A stretch of DNA of 64,000 nt from a bacterium (GCA_022711315.1 JAKLFG010000007.1:1-64000), one strand, 5' to 3'. Positions 17,754-25,579 are shown, counted from the stretch's first letter. The notes: generated by a model from the sequence alone, not told the origin. Program-made: numbers and translations.

Positions 17754-17770
17754 AAAAGTAAAGTTATTCT
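17754..17770. promoter_or_regulatory. Second copy of the 17-base element, upstream of valS
   Basis: Identical to 2288-2304. On the minus strand TTTACT is followed after 16 bases by TAAAAG, a weak promoter for valS; the same -35-like core TTTACTTTT recurs. It is also in the divergent gap to the ECF sigma gene. Confidence 0.35.
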
Positions 17771-17779
17771 TCCTTATGG

Positions 17780-17791
17780 TTCGCGCGCGAA
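17780..17791. promoter_or_regulatory. 12-bp perfect palindrome upstream of ECF sigma gene
   Basis: TTCGCGCGCGAA lies in the valS/ECF divergent gap, 68 bases before the ECF start. A possible operator; equally it may be chance in GC-rich DNA. Confidence 0.3.
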
Positions 17792-17805
17792 GCCGATCTG
17801 TTTTT

Positions 17806-17835
17806 TTACCATTTTTTCCTCGACCGCGTTATAGT
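17806..17835 (+). promoter_or_regulatory. Putative promoter of the ECF sigma operon
   Basis: TATAGT ends 23 bases before the ATG; TTACCA lies 18 bases upstream of it. The -10 box is good, the -35 poor. Confidence 0.35.
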
Positions 17836-17858
17836 GGGTGTGTGCTGAGGAGGCATTG

Positions 17859-18413
17859 ATGGTGTTCGGGTTCCTCGAAAGCAGGAAAGAGCGCGACCGG
17901 AAGTTCGACGAACTATTCTGGGAAAAGCGCCATTTCATCGAGCGGATCGCCCAGCGTTACGCCCGGACCCCCGACCTCATCGACGATCTGGTGCAGGAGA
18001 TATTCCTCAAGATATATCTGCAACTCCCCAAGGTACTCGCCGCCGACAACCGCGACGGCTACCTGCGGCGTCTGGCGGTCAACAGCGTCGTGGACTATTT
18101 CCGGGCTCACCGCGACAAGGCGCGCGAGGTGGCACTATCGCCCGAATTGGAGGAGGTGCTCCCGGCCCCCGGCGACGGTCACGAGTCCGACACGCTCGGC
18201 GGTCAGCGGGCAGAGCGGTTCATGGGAATGGTGCAGGCGCTCCCCGAAAAACGGCGCAATGTGATGACGCTGCGCATTGTGGACGAATTACCGTTCCGCG
18301 ACATCGGGGAAACGCTCGGCATCTCCGAGGTGTCGGCGCGGAACCTCTTTTCGATAGGGATGAAGGAATTGAAGAACAAGATACTGCGACAGCAGGAGGC
18401 GGGTCATGCGTAA
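17859..18413 (+). CDS. ECF-type RNA polymerase sigma factor
   Basis: 184 residues. Start at ATG 17859, preceded by GAGGAGG at 17847 with a 5-base spacer; the open frame 21 bases further upstream has no ribosome site. Region 2 is DLIDDLVQEIFLKIYLQLP with the core-binding and -10 recognition helix, followed by NRDGYLRRLAVNSVVDYFR; region 4 is LPEKRRNVMTLRIVDELPF and GISEVSARNLFSIGMKELK, a helix-turn-helix for the -35 element. No sigma 1.1 or 3 region, as in ECF factors. It overlaps a small membrane protein by 8 bases and is followed by a Spy-like periplasmic protein, the layout of an envelope or metal stress regulon. Confidence 0.92.
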   Translation: MVFGFLESRKERDRKFDELFWEKRHFIERIAQRYARTPDLIDDLVQEIFLKIYLQLPKVLAADNRDGYLRRLAVNSVVDYFRAHRDKAREVALSPELEEVLPAPGDGHESDTLGGQRAERFMGMVQALPEKRRNVMTLRIVDELPFRDIGETLGISEVSARNLFSIGMKELKNKILRQQEAGHA

Positions 18414-18663
18414 CGAACAGGAACGGTGGGACACTATTCTCGCCGATGTCAAACAGCGGGGCGGCCGCATCCGGCGGCGGCGCGGCATCGCGGCGGGGCT
18501 GGCGACCGCGGCGCTGGCGCTCATGCTCGTGGTCACGGTGCCGTTCGGCCTTTCGCACCCTGCGGCGGCGCCCGAACAGTTTGCGCAGATAGATCCGGAG
18601 ATGGAGATGGAACTGGTGCTGTTAGAGCACGATATCATGATAGATGAAACAGGCCTTTACTAA
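18406..18663 (+). CDS. Small single-pass membrane protein, probable anti-sigma factor
   Basis: 85 residues. A basic cytosolic N-terminus (RNEQERWDTILADVKQRGGR, then IRRRRG), one membrane helix (IAAGLATAALALMLVVTVPF) and a short acidic periplasmic tail (DPEMEMELVLLEHDIMIDE). Its size, topology and 8-base overlap with the ECF sigma gene fit an anti-sigma factor or its membrane partner. It has no zinc-binding HxxxCxxC motif, so it is not a ZAS-type anti-sigma; the cytosolic part of about 30 residues is short for sigma binding, like CnrY/NccY-type peptides. Function inferred from context. Confidence 0.65.
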   Translation: MRNEQERWDTILADVKQRGGRIRRRRGIAAGLATAALALMLVVTVPFGLSHPAAAPEQFAQIDPEMEMELVLLEHDIMIDETGLY

Positions 18664-18684
18664 CCACTGCATAGGGAGGAACCT

Positions 18685-19182
18685 ATGAGAAAATTGATGT
18701 TCTTCGCGATCCTCATGACGAGCGCCCTTGCGCTCGCCCAGTGTCCCAACCACGGCAAGGGCGGCCCCGGCGGTCCCGAAGGCGGGCCGAAGGGCGACCA
18801 CAAAGGGCACATGATGATGATGCACGACGAGATGCTCAAAGAGATCGGCGTCGCCGAGGCTCAGCGGGCCGAATTCCGCGCATCGATGCACGAGACCCAC
18901 AAGAAGATGATGGACATCCAGTTCAAGATCAAGGAAGAACGCATCGCGATGAAGGCCGAGGCCGAAAAGGCGAGCCCCGACAAGGCGAAACTCCAGAAAT
19001 CGATCCAGAAGATCGCCGACCTGCGCCGCGATCAGACGCTCCTGATGGAGAATCACAAACTCGAGATGCTGTTAAAACTCACCCCCGACCAGCGCAAGAA
19101 GGCGCTTGAGTTCATGCAGAACCGCAAGAAAATGATGATGAATCACATGATGGGGCCCGGCCCCGACGGTGACGACGACTAG
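18685..19182 (+). CDS. Spy/CpxP/ZraP-like periplasmic Met/His-rich protein
   Basis: 165 residues, signal peptide MRKLMFFAILMTSALALA. A Gly-rich segment and GDHKGHMMMMHDEM precede an all-helical core with HETHKKMMDIQFKIKEERI and a heavy-metal-sensor-type LTPDQRKKALEFM motif (the LTxxQ signature of Spy/CpxP). The end is NRKKMMMNHMMGPGPDGDDD. The His/Met clusters suggest binding of Cu, Zn, Ni or similar metal, or chaperone activity for misfolded envelope proteins. It starts 21 bases after the putative anti-sigma gene with its own AGGGAGG. CnrX-like sensing that releases the ECF factor is an attractive but untested reading. Confidence 0.78.
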   Translation: MRKLMFFAILMTSALALAQCPNHGKGGPGGPEGGPKGDHKGHMMMMHDEMLKEIGVAEAQRAEFRASMHETHKKMMDIQFKIKEERIAMKAEAEKASPDKAKLQKSIQKIADLRRDQTLLMENHKLEMLLKLTPDQRKKALEFMQNRKKMMMNHMMGPGPDGDDD

Positions 19183-19207
19183 CGACCTCCCTCATCCCCC
19201 CGATAGG

Positions 19208-19244
19208 CGGCCCGTGCGCTGGAATCTTTCCACGCGGCGGGCCG
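19208..19244. terminator. Hairpin between convergent genes (possible terminator)
   Basis: CGGCCCG and CGGGCCG pair, with an inner TGGA/TCCA pairing and loop ATCTT. It lies in the 69-base gap, the only roomy convergent gap here. There is no T run on either side, so intrinsic termination is doubtful. Confidence 0.35.
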
Positions 19245-19251
19245 TCGCCGT

Positions 19252-20574
19252 TCAGCGGGCCATCTCTATCTGGACCTTGCCGGTCCCCAGTTCGGGCTTC
19301 TTGAGTCCGAGCACGACGCCGGTGGCGGTCGCCGCGCCGGCGATGACGGTGCCGGTGATGGTCCAGAACCACCAGGTCTTGTACCACGGCGTCGGCCGCT
19401 CCATGACGGTGAGCGTCCGGACATTCGCGGTCCCCGGCGCGACATAGATATCGGTCTGGAACGGGAAGTAGTCGTCCTGATCGGCGAGCACCCGCAGGTT
19501 GTAGCGGCCCGGCACGAGATTCTCGGCGGTGTACTGGCTGTTGACCAGTTTCTCTTTGTTCGGGCCGAACTGCAACTCGCCATCCGGCACATTGAAGGTT
19601 ATCGCGATGCTGCCCGGTTTGCTTGTGTAGTCGATGCCGGCGAGTTGGTAGGCGGCGAGTTTCACAGCGTTCTTGAGTTCCTCGGCATCGCCCGCGAAAC
19701 TTTCCAGCACGCGGTTCTCGACCTCGGCGCGGCGCGTGTCTATCAGTTGTATCGAGATGACATAGGTGTCCTTGACCTTGCCGACCGAACCGGTCACCAG
19801 TTTGGAGAGACCGAGCGACGCGCCGATCTCGACCACGCACTGCATGCTGTCGGTGCATTCGACCGCCGAATCCATCGAGACCTTGGCGAGCATCGCCTTG
19901 ATATCGTCCTGACTGATGACGCTGATGCCCTTTATCTGATTAAGTTGCGAGGAGAGTATCGAGGTGAGCGCGTCGGCGGTCGCGATATCGACGCCGCGCG
20001 CCGCCAGCGGCATGACGGCGAGTTTCAACTGCTCGCCCTCCTTGAGCGTGAACATCGGCTTTTCCTTGGCGAAACCGAGCAGTTTATCGACCGCCTCTTT
20101 TATCTTCGTCTTGATGTCGTTGAGGTCGGCGCCCTGCACCGTGGTCCGCTTGCCGACGGTGGAGTTGTTGACATCGACGGTGTTGAGCGAGAGGATGTAT
20201 TCGTCGCCCATCTTCGTTATCTTGCCGGCGATAAGGGTATCGACCGCCAGTTTCTTCTGCACCTCGACGATGCATTCGGTCGAATCGGCGCACCCCAGCT
20301 CAACGCTCGACTGGGCATGCTGGACCGTCGCGCTCATCTCGGCCGAGGTAACGACGCTGAACCCTTCGCGTTTGCCGATGTCGAGGACCAACGCCTCTTC
20401 GAGCGACCGGGCGAACGCCTCTTCGACCTCGACCGCCTCTATCTTGTCGACGAGCAGTTTGCGCACCGCGACCGGGCCTGCCGGGGCGGGGTCGTTAACC
20501 GACACGGGGGCTTCGGCGGCATATAGCATCGGGACCGCCGCAAGCAACAAGAGCGCGACCATCATCCGCTTCAT
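19252..20574 (-). CDS. Exported protein with duplicated CX5C domain, PEGA-like domain and C-terminal membrane helix
   Basis: 440 residues from ATG 20574 (GGAGGGATGTTCC upstream; the longer frame lacks a signal sequence). Signal peptide MMVALLLLAAVPMLYA. Two tandem alpha/beta domains follow, about residues 35-170 and 185-310. Each holds a Cys pair of identical spacing: CADSTEC and CTDSMQC, then hydrophobic GKITKMGDEYILSLN or GSVGKVKDTYVISIQ. This resembles CsgG/TolB-N-like lipoprotein domains, and the same module begins the giant protein at 5280-10433. Then a PEGA-like sandwich (LVPGRYNLRVLADQDDYFPF) and a membrane helix (WFWTITGTVIAGAATATGVV). Probably an envelope structural or assembly factor; exact role unknown. 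Confidence 0.75.
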   Translation of the reverse strand: MKRMMVALLLLAAVPMLYAAEAPVSVNDPAPAGPVAVRKLLVDKIEAVEVEEAFARSLEEALVLDIGKREGFSVVTSAEMSATVQHAQSSVELGCADSTECIVEVQKKLAVDTLIAGKITKMGDEYILSLNTVDVNNSTVGKRTTVQGADLNDIKTKIKEAVDKLLGFAKEKPMFTLKEGEQLKLAVMPLAARGVDIATADALTSILSSQLNQIKGISVISQDDIKAMLAKVSMDSAVECTDSMQCVVEIGASLGLSKLVTGSVGKVKDTYVISIQLIDTRRAEVENRVLESFAGDAEELKNAVKLAAYQLAGIDYTSKPGSIAITFNVPDGELQFGPNKEKLVNSQYTAENLVPGRYNLRVLADQDDYFPFQTDIYVAPGTANVRTLTVMERPTPWYKTWWFWTITGTVIAGAATATGVVLGLKKPELGTGKVQIEMAR

Positions 20575-20607
20575 GGAACATCCCTCCCTGAGATCAGAGA
20601 CGCCCGG

Positions 20608-20635
20608 ATGGTATCGTTCTTTCATGAAATTGCAA
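20608..20635 (-). promoter_or_regulatory. Promoter of the PEGA/CX5C gene
   Basis: Minus strand: TTGCAA, 16 bases, TACCAT; about 40 bases upstream of ATG 20574. The -35 hexamer is a palindrome also used by the opposite promoter. Confidence 0.5.
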
Positions 20636-20658
20636 AAAATATCCCTCCCGTGTATCAT
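20630..20658 (+). promoter_or_regulatory. Promoter of tcdA-birA, sharing its -35 with the divergent promoter
   Basis: TTGCAA, 17 bases, TATCAT, 23 bases before ATG 20682. TTGCAA reads the same on both strands, so the two promoters overlap back to back and may compete. Confidence 0.5.
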
Positions 20659-20681
20659 GGGGATGAATTTGCGGAGCACCC

Positions 20682-21416
20682 ATGTCATTTTCCGAACGGA
20701 CCGCCATCATCTACGGCCCCGCGGCGCTGGCGCGGCTTTCCCGGGCGACCGTGGCCCTGTTCGGGCTCGGCGGGGTCGGCGCCGCCGCCGCGATCGATCT
20801 GGTCCGTGCCGGTATCGGGCGTCTGGTGATCACCGACTTCGACGCGGTACAGGAAAGCAATCTCAACCGGCTTGCCATCGGGTTCACCGACACGGTGGGG
20901 CAGGAAAAGGTGACCGTACTGCGCGATACGGCGCGCCGCATCAACCCGGTGGTCATTATCGAGGGACACGTCCGTTTCCTGCGCGGCGCTTCGGTCGCCG
21001 ACAACATCCCTGAGGCCGATGTCTACCTCGACGCGATAGACGCCCTCAATCCCAAGGTCAACCTCATCCTTGCGCTCCTGCGGACCGGCAGACCGTTCCT
21101 CTCGGTGCTCGGCACCGCGGGCCGCCGCGACCCCACGCGGCTTCAGGTCGCCGACATCTGGAAGACGCACGGCTGCCCGCTCGGATACTTCGTCCGGAAA
21201 AGACTTCGTAAACAGGCGGTACCCGCAAAGTTCCCCGCCATCTTTTCGCCCGAACCGCCGGTGGGCCCGGTCGAGAACCCCGACCAGCGTGACGACGGCA
21301 GGGGGCGCATCCGCCGGATACAGGGCTCCACCCCCTTCGTGCCGCAGGCGGCCGGTCATATCGCCGCATGGTGGCTTGTCGAGGAACTACTATCCTCTCA
21401 GCGGGGAGCATCATGA
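20682..21416 (+). CDS. tcdA: TcdA/CsdL-like E1 superfamily protein (tRNA t6A dehydratase family)
   Basis: ThiF/MoeB-type ATP-using enzyme; the TcdA branch cyclises threonylcarbamoyl-adenosine at tRNA position 37. 244 residues, close to the family norm. The nucleotide-binding GLGGVGAAAAIDLVRAG starts near residue 28, the acidic strand LVITDFDAVQESNLNR carries the Asp and the Asn-Arg of the adenylation site, and YLDAIDALNPKVNLILAL is typical of TcdA. The C-terminus QGSTPFVPQAAGHIAAWWLV also fits TcdA rather than ThiF or MoeB, which have a CXXC zinc site not seen here. Stop overlaps birA start by 4 bases. Confidence 0.88.
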   Translation: MSFSERTAIIYGPAALARLSRATVALFGLGGVGAAAAIDLVRAGIGRLVITDFDAVQESNLNRLAIGFTDTVGQEKVTVLRDTARRINPVVIIEGHVRFLRGASVADNIPEADVYLDAIDALNPKVNLILALLRTGRPFLSVLGTAGRRDPTRLQVADIWKTHGCPLGYFVRKRLRKQAVPAKFPAIFSPEPPVGPVENPDQRDDGRGRIRRIQGSTPFVPQAAGHIAAWWLVEELLSSQRGAS

Positions 21417-22192
21417 AGCGGTACGACATCGAAAGGACCCCATGGGGCAATTTCTACCATTTCGCCGAACTCGATTCGACCAACGCCGAGGCGATCCGCC
21501 TCATCGAGAAAGGGATATCGTCGGGCATCGTCATCGCCGACCGGCAGACGGCGGGCCGCGGCCGCGGCGGCAACGGCTGGTTCTCGCCGAAGGGCAGGAA
21601 CCTCTATGTGTCGTTCTTCTCGCGCACCGAGATGGAACGGTCGCGCGATCTCGCTAAGATGGCCGGCATCGCGCTCTACGAAACGATCGCGGGGGTCGTC
21701 CCGACGACCCGACTGCTCCTCAAGTGGCCGAACGACATACTCGCCGACCGGAAGAAGGTCGCCGGCATACTCATCCAACAGGTCAGGCGCGGTCCCGCAC
21801 TGCTGGCGGTCACCGGCATCGGCATCAACATCGAGACCCCCGACAAACAGGCATTCGCTTGGCGCTGGGAACCATCGTCGCTCGAAGAAACGGCGGGGAC
21901 ATCCGTATCGCCGAACACCGTGCTCAGGAGACTCGTCTCTTCGCTCGACCACTGGCGTCATGCGACGGAAAACGAGATCGATACGCGTTACGACGAACTG
22001 GTCGCGTGGATGACCGGAAGAACGACGAGGTGGCTCGACGGCGGCGCGGAACGGCAGGGAACGATACGCCGGTTCGCCGACCGGCATCTGACCCTTATCA
22101 TCGCCGCGGAAAACGGAGAGGAACTGGCGCTTTCGGCCGGAGAGGTGACCGGCCTGCAGATACCCGGGGATGACCCTGCCACGGAGGTGTGA
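21413..22192 (+). CDS. birA: Biotin-[acetyl-CoA-carboxylase] ligase, monofunctional
   Basis: Attaches biotin to the lysine of biotin carboxyl carrier proteins through biotinyl-AMP. 259 residues from ATG 21413, which overlaps the tcdA stop; the longer frame is inside tcdA. LDSTNAEAIRLIEKG, GRGRGGNGWFSPKGRNLY (biotin and ATP loop) and LKWPNDILADRKKVAGILIQ with the catalytic lysine are all present, followed by GIGINIETP and the C-terminal SH3-like domain. The N-terminal helix-turn-helix of the E. coli repressor type is missing, so it should not bind the bio operator. Coupled to tcdA; the lipoprotein gene follows after one base. Confidence 0.94.
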   Translation: MKRYDIERTPWGNFYHFAELDSTNAEAIRLIEKGISSGIVIADRQTAGRGRGGNGWFSPKGRNLYVSFFSRTEMERSRDLAKMAGIALYETIAGVVPTTRLLLKWPNDILADRKKVAGILIQQVRRGPALLAVTGIGINIETPDKQAFAWRWEPSSLEETAGTSVSPNTVLRRLVSSLDHWRHATENEIDTRYDELVAWMTGRTTRWLDGGAERQGTIRRFADRHLTLIIAAENGEELALSAGEVTGLQIPGDDPATEV

Positions 22193-22193
22193 T

Positions 22194-23162
22194 ATGAAAG
22201 AACTGCTGACGACCCTTCTCGCTCTGACGACCGTTCTTATCCTCTCGTCCTGCGGCGAGGAGGAGGACCCTGAAGAGGTGAACGACCTGCCCGACTGGGA
22301 CTATGTCTCGTCGAGCGACAACGCCGCCGGCACCGATGACGCGACAACGACCCTCGATGAGGAAGAGGCGCCCGATGAAACGACGACCGACACCGCGACC
22401 GGCCCCGACGATGCCCCTACCACGTGGTGCGGCAACGGCTTCATCGAACCGGGCGAACGATGCGATCTCTCTCCGAGCGACTGCGCCAAGATAAACCCCG
22501 GTCTCACCGACATCGCGAACTGCAAGCCCGACTGCTCGGGCTGGTCGATGGCCGACTGCAGCAAGAACACCAAGGTCTGGGGCGTCATGACGCTCGATTT
22601 CAGGACCGACTACATCCTTAACGAATCGCGACTGAACGATCCGGTTTACTGCGAACAGGGACTCCAGCACCACGATGCCTTCTTCGGGATGTATGGCGAC
22701 GACACCCCGATACCGGCCGCAACGGCGACCGTCACCTGGAGCGCCGCTTCGAACACCCCGGCGGGCAACGGCCTCTACACAACCTTCGTACGCCAGCATT
22801 CCTTCAACGGGACCACCGAGATATTCCCCTACATCGAGATAGAGTTCCCCCCCGGCGCGATGACGCTCGCCGACTATTCGGTCAACAGCACCGACACCAT
22901 TTTTTTCAACAAGAAAATGGTTCGCGTCCGGTTGATCGGCACCAATGGCGGGTCCCCATGCATAACGGCGATGGGCTTCTGGGGGACCGTCAATGTCGAG
23001 GATGCATGGCAGGTCGACCCGGCCGAAGGCGGGAAGATCGCGCTCGTGTCTGCCACTATCGAGTTCTACCCTCCGCGCGAACTGCCCAATCTCGCGCTCG
23101 AGGAAGGCGATCCGATTCCCGATGATCTTCTTTCCATCATGAAATATCCCGAGTGTCCCTAA
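22194..23162 (+). CDS. Lipoprotein with acidic tether and one CGNG-type cysteine repeat
   Basis: 322 residues; ATG 22194 is preceded by GGAGGT. Lipoprotein signal MKELLTTLLALTTVLILSSC (lipidated Cys20). Residues 21-75 are Asp/Glu/Thr-rich, a flexible tether. Residues 79-126 form one cysteine repeat (CGNGFIEPGERCDLS ending SGWSMADC), the type seen in myxobacterial surface proteins. The rest is a beta-rich domain (FPYIEIEFPPGAMTLADYS) without catalytic motif. A related lipoprotein with four such repeats lies at 35708-37423. Likely outer-membrane-anchored and surface- or periplasm-exposed; ligand unknown. Confidence 0.75.
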   Translation: MKELLTTLLALTTVLILSSCGEEEDPEEVNDLPDWDYVSSSDNAAGTDDATTTLDEEEAPDETTTDTATGPDDAPTTWCGNGFIEPGERCDLSPSDCAKINPGLTDIANCKPDCSGWSMADCSKNTKVWGVMTLDFRTDYILNESRLNDPVYCEQGLQHHDAFFGMYGDDTPIPAATATVTWSAASNTPAGNGLYTTFVRQHSFNGTTEIFPYIEIEFPPGAMTLADYSVNSTDTIFFNKKMVRVRLIGTNGGSPCITAMGFWGTVNVEDAWQVDPAEGGKIALVSATIEFYPPRELPNLALEEGDPIPDDLLSIMKYPECP

Positions 23163-23171
23163 CCCTAAAAT

Positions 23172-23199
23172 TTGACAAAGTTTTCTTCCGGTGTAAAGA
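23172..23199 (+). promoter_or_regulatory. Promoter of the GT2 synthase gene
   Basis: TTGACA (23172-23177), 16 bases, TAAAGA; about 40 bases before ATG 23240. Perfect -35 box. Confidence 0.5.
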
Positions 23200-23239
23200 A
23201 TGCCTCGTATGTTATCCACCGTGTAATGGGTCATAAAGC

Positions 23240-24763
23240 ATGAGAGAGTTCCTCTTTTATGCGTATATCCTGCTTCTTTTCATGCTGTCGGTGTTCGGCC
23301 TGCATCGTTACTACATGGTGTGGCTCTACCGGAAGAACATCAACAAACGCCCCGAACCCATGCATCGCTTCAGTGATCTGCCGACGGTGACCATCCAACT
23401 GCCGATATTCAACGAGAAGTATGTCGCCGATCGGCTCATCGAGGCTGTCGCCGCCATCCGCTATCCGCTCGATCGGCTCGAGATACAGGTGCTTGATGAT
23501 TCCACTGACGAAACGACCCTCATCGCGGAACGGAAATGCGCCGAGGTGCGCGGGCGCGGCATCGACATCCGCTACATCCACCGTGATGACCGGACCGGCT
23601 TCAAGGCGGGCGCCCTCGAGAACGGTCTCCGAACGGCACGCGGCGAATATGTCGCCGTCTTCGACGCCGATTTCCTGCCCGACCCCGATTTCCTCGAGCG
23701 CACGATACACCACTTCACCGATCCGGGCATCGGCATGGTGCAGGCGCGCTGGGATCACCTGAACCGCGGGTGGTCTCTCCTCACGGAAAGCCAGAGCATC
23801 CTGCTCGACGGACACTTCATGATAGAGCACACGGCACGCAACCGGAGCGGTCGCTTCTTCAACTTCAATGGGACCGCCGGCATCTGGCGCAAGACCACCA
23901 TCGCCGACGCGGGCGGCTGGCAGCACGATACGCTGACCGAGGATCTCGACCTTTCCTACCGCGCCCAGATACGAGGGTGGCGATTCATCTATCTGCCCGA
24001 TATCACGGTCCCGGCCGAACTGCCGGTCGAGATGTCGTCCTTCAAATCACAGCAGTTCCGCTGGGCGAAAGGTTCTATCCAGGTCTTCCTCAAACTGTAC
24101 CCTTCCATCCTGCGATCGGCGCTCCCCGCGAAGGTCAAGATGGAGGCATTCTTCCATCTGGGCGCCAATTTCGCCTATCTGTTGATGACCCTTTTCTGCA
24201 TCCTGCTTCCGCTTAATATCCTTCTGCGCCACCGACACGGGATACGCGAGGTCATCTTCTTTGATCTGCCGGTGTTCCTGCTCGCCACCATCTCGGTGTT
24301 GTTCTTTTATTTCTACTCCGAGATGGCGGTCATCCGCTCGACGAGCCATGTGGTGCATGCCTCGAAACTGCGCCTGCTGTTCTATCTGCCGGCGACCATG
24401 GCGGTCGGCATCGGACTGACCGTCAACAACGCCTGCGCCGTCATCGAGGCTCTGATCCGGAAGGCATCCCCGTTCGTACGGACCCCGAAATATGACATCA
24501 CCGGCGCCGGGCGAGGAAACGGCCGATTGACCAAGGTGCTCGCGAACGCCTATCGTTCAAAGGCCCTCAACGGCGTGGCGCTCATCGAGGCCCTCTTCGC
24601 CGTCTACTTCACGATAGGGATCCATGCCGCCTTCCTTGCCGGCTTCTGGTTCAGCATACCCTTCCTGCTCCTGTTCCAGTTCGGCTTTCTGTACACCGCG
24701 ACGATGACCCTCCTCGGCGAACCGATCGCGGCCCTGCTGCGCCGTCTGGATCCGACCCATTAA
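23240..24763 (+). CDS. Processive family-2 membrane glycosyltransferase (cellulose synthase/CslA-like)
   Basis: 507 residues. One N-terminal helix (YILLLFMLSVFGLHRYYM), a cytosolic GT-A catalytic domain, then at least four C-terminal membrane helices. Catalytic signature complete: VLDDSTDET (first Asp), FDADFLPDPDFLE (DAD), LTEDLDLSYR (TED), and QQFRWAKGS (QxxRW), which marks processive beta-glycan synthases. The domain resembles bacterial homologues of plant glucomannan synthase CslA. It probably polymerises an exported beta-linked polysaccharide from a nucleotide sugar. It lacks a PilZ domain, so direct c-di-GMP control is not evident. No export partner genes adjoin. Convergent with truA 15 bases away. 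Confidence 0.9.
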   Translation: MREFLFYAYILLLFMLSVFGLHRYYMVWLYRKNINKRPEPMHRFSDLPTVTIQLPIFNEKYVADRLIEAVAAIRYPLDRLEIQVLDDSTDETTLIAERKCAEVRGRGIDIRYIHRDDRTGFKAGALENGLRTARGEYVAVFDADFLPDPDFLERTIHHFTDPGIGMVQARWDHLNRGWSLLTESQSILLDGHFMIEHTARNRSGRFFNFNGTAGIWRKTTIADAGGWQHDTLTEDLDLSYRAQIRGWRFIYLPDITVPAELPVEMSSFKSQQFRWAKGSIQVFLKLYPSILRSALPAKVKMEAFFHLGANFAYLLMTLFCILLPLNILLRHRHGIREVIFFDLPVFLLATISVLFFYFYSEMAVIRSTSHVVHASKLRLLFYLPATMAVGIGLTVNNACAVIEALIRKASPFVRTPKYDITGAGRGNGRLTKVLANAYRSKALNGVALIEALFAVYFTIGIHAAFLAGFWFSIPFLLLFQFGFLYTATMTLLGEPIAALLRRLDPTH

Positions 24764-24778
24764 GGGCGCGGGACACCG

Positions 24779-25579
24779 CTACCGGCACTTCCACAGGATA
24801 TCGGGAGAGAATATCTCCGGTTCTGCCGAACGGAGCAACGACTCGTCCTCGAACAGACGGTACAGATACAAACCCTTGCCGGGAAGTGTTTCGCCGGCGC
24901 GGCTCCGGTCGCGCGCCGCGAGGATGGCGGGAAGGTCATCCGGCGCGATACGCCCCTTCGCGACACCGACCAGTGTCCCGCAGAGGATCCTCATCATGTG
25001 TTTGAGGAACCCGTCGCCTATGATGTCGATGGCGATGACCGGACCCCGCTCCTGAAGAGAAGCATGGTAGATGGTCCGGACCGTTTCGGTCACATCGGTA
25101 TTAGACGCCTGGAACGACTTGAAGTCATGCGTGCCGACAAGGTGTGCCACGGCGACGCGCATCGGTTCGACATCGAGCGGATAGCGGCTTTGCCAGACAA
25201 GGTCATCAAGGAACGGGGAAAGCACCTCGGTCCGGCAGATGATATACCGGTAATGTTTCCCGGCCACGAGCGTTCGGGCGTCGCGATACCCGTCACGCCG
25301 CTCGACCGAAAGGACCCGGATGGAGCGCGGGAGCAGGGTATTAAGCCCCATACGAAGATTGTCGGGGGCGATATCGCGGGCCGCCTTGACCGTCGCGATG
25401 AAATCGATCGCATGCACCCCCTCGTCGGTGCGACCGCATCCCGAAGGGTTCGGGAACTGATCGGTGTCGAATATCCTCTCGATCGCCGTCCGCAGGGTCT
25501 GCTGTATGGTCGGCACCCCGACCTGCATCTGCCAGCCGTGGAATCCGGTGCCGCGGAAGGAAAGTCGCAGAATGAACAT
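24779..25579 (-). CDS. truA: tRNA pseudouridine(38-40) synthase
   Basis: Isomerises uridines 38, 39 and 40 in the tRNA anticodon arm. 266 residues from ATG 25579 (MFILRLSFRGTGFHGWQ); the open frame upstream is antisense-free only because it runs into the preceding gene, whose stop is 5 bases before this start. The catalytic loop SGCGRTDEGVHAIDF holds the essential Asp; GKHYRYIICR and IDIIGDGFLKHMMRILCGTL are typical TruA segments. Short overlap-like spacing ties it to the beta-barrel fusion gene and asd upstream. Confidence 0.94.
   Translation of the reverse strand: MFILRLSFRGTGFHGWQMQVGVPTIQQTLRTAIERIFDTDQFPNPSGCGRTDEGVHAIDFIATVKAARDIAPDNLRMGLNTLLPRSIRVLSVERRDGYRDARTLVAGKHYRYIICRTEVLSPFLDDLVWQSRYPLDVEPMRVAVAHLVGTHDFKSFQASNTDVTETVRTIYHASLQERGPVIAIDIIGDGFLKHMMRILCGTLVGVAKGRIAPDDLPAILAARDRSRAGETLPGKGLYLYRLFEDESLLRSAEPEIFSPDILWKCR

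Noticed and set aside
22098-23234. Minus-strand frame of 378 codons opposite the lipoprotein gene
   Set aside because: No ribosome site; the plus-strand gene has lipobox, tether and cysteine repeat.
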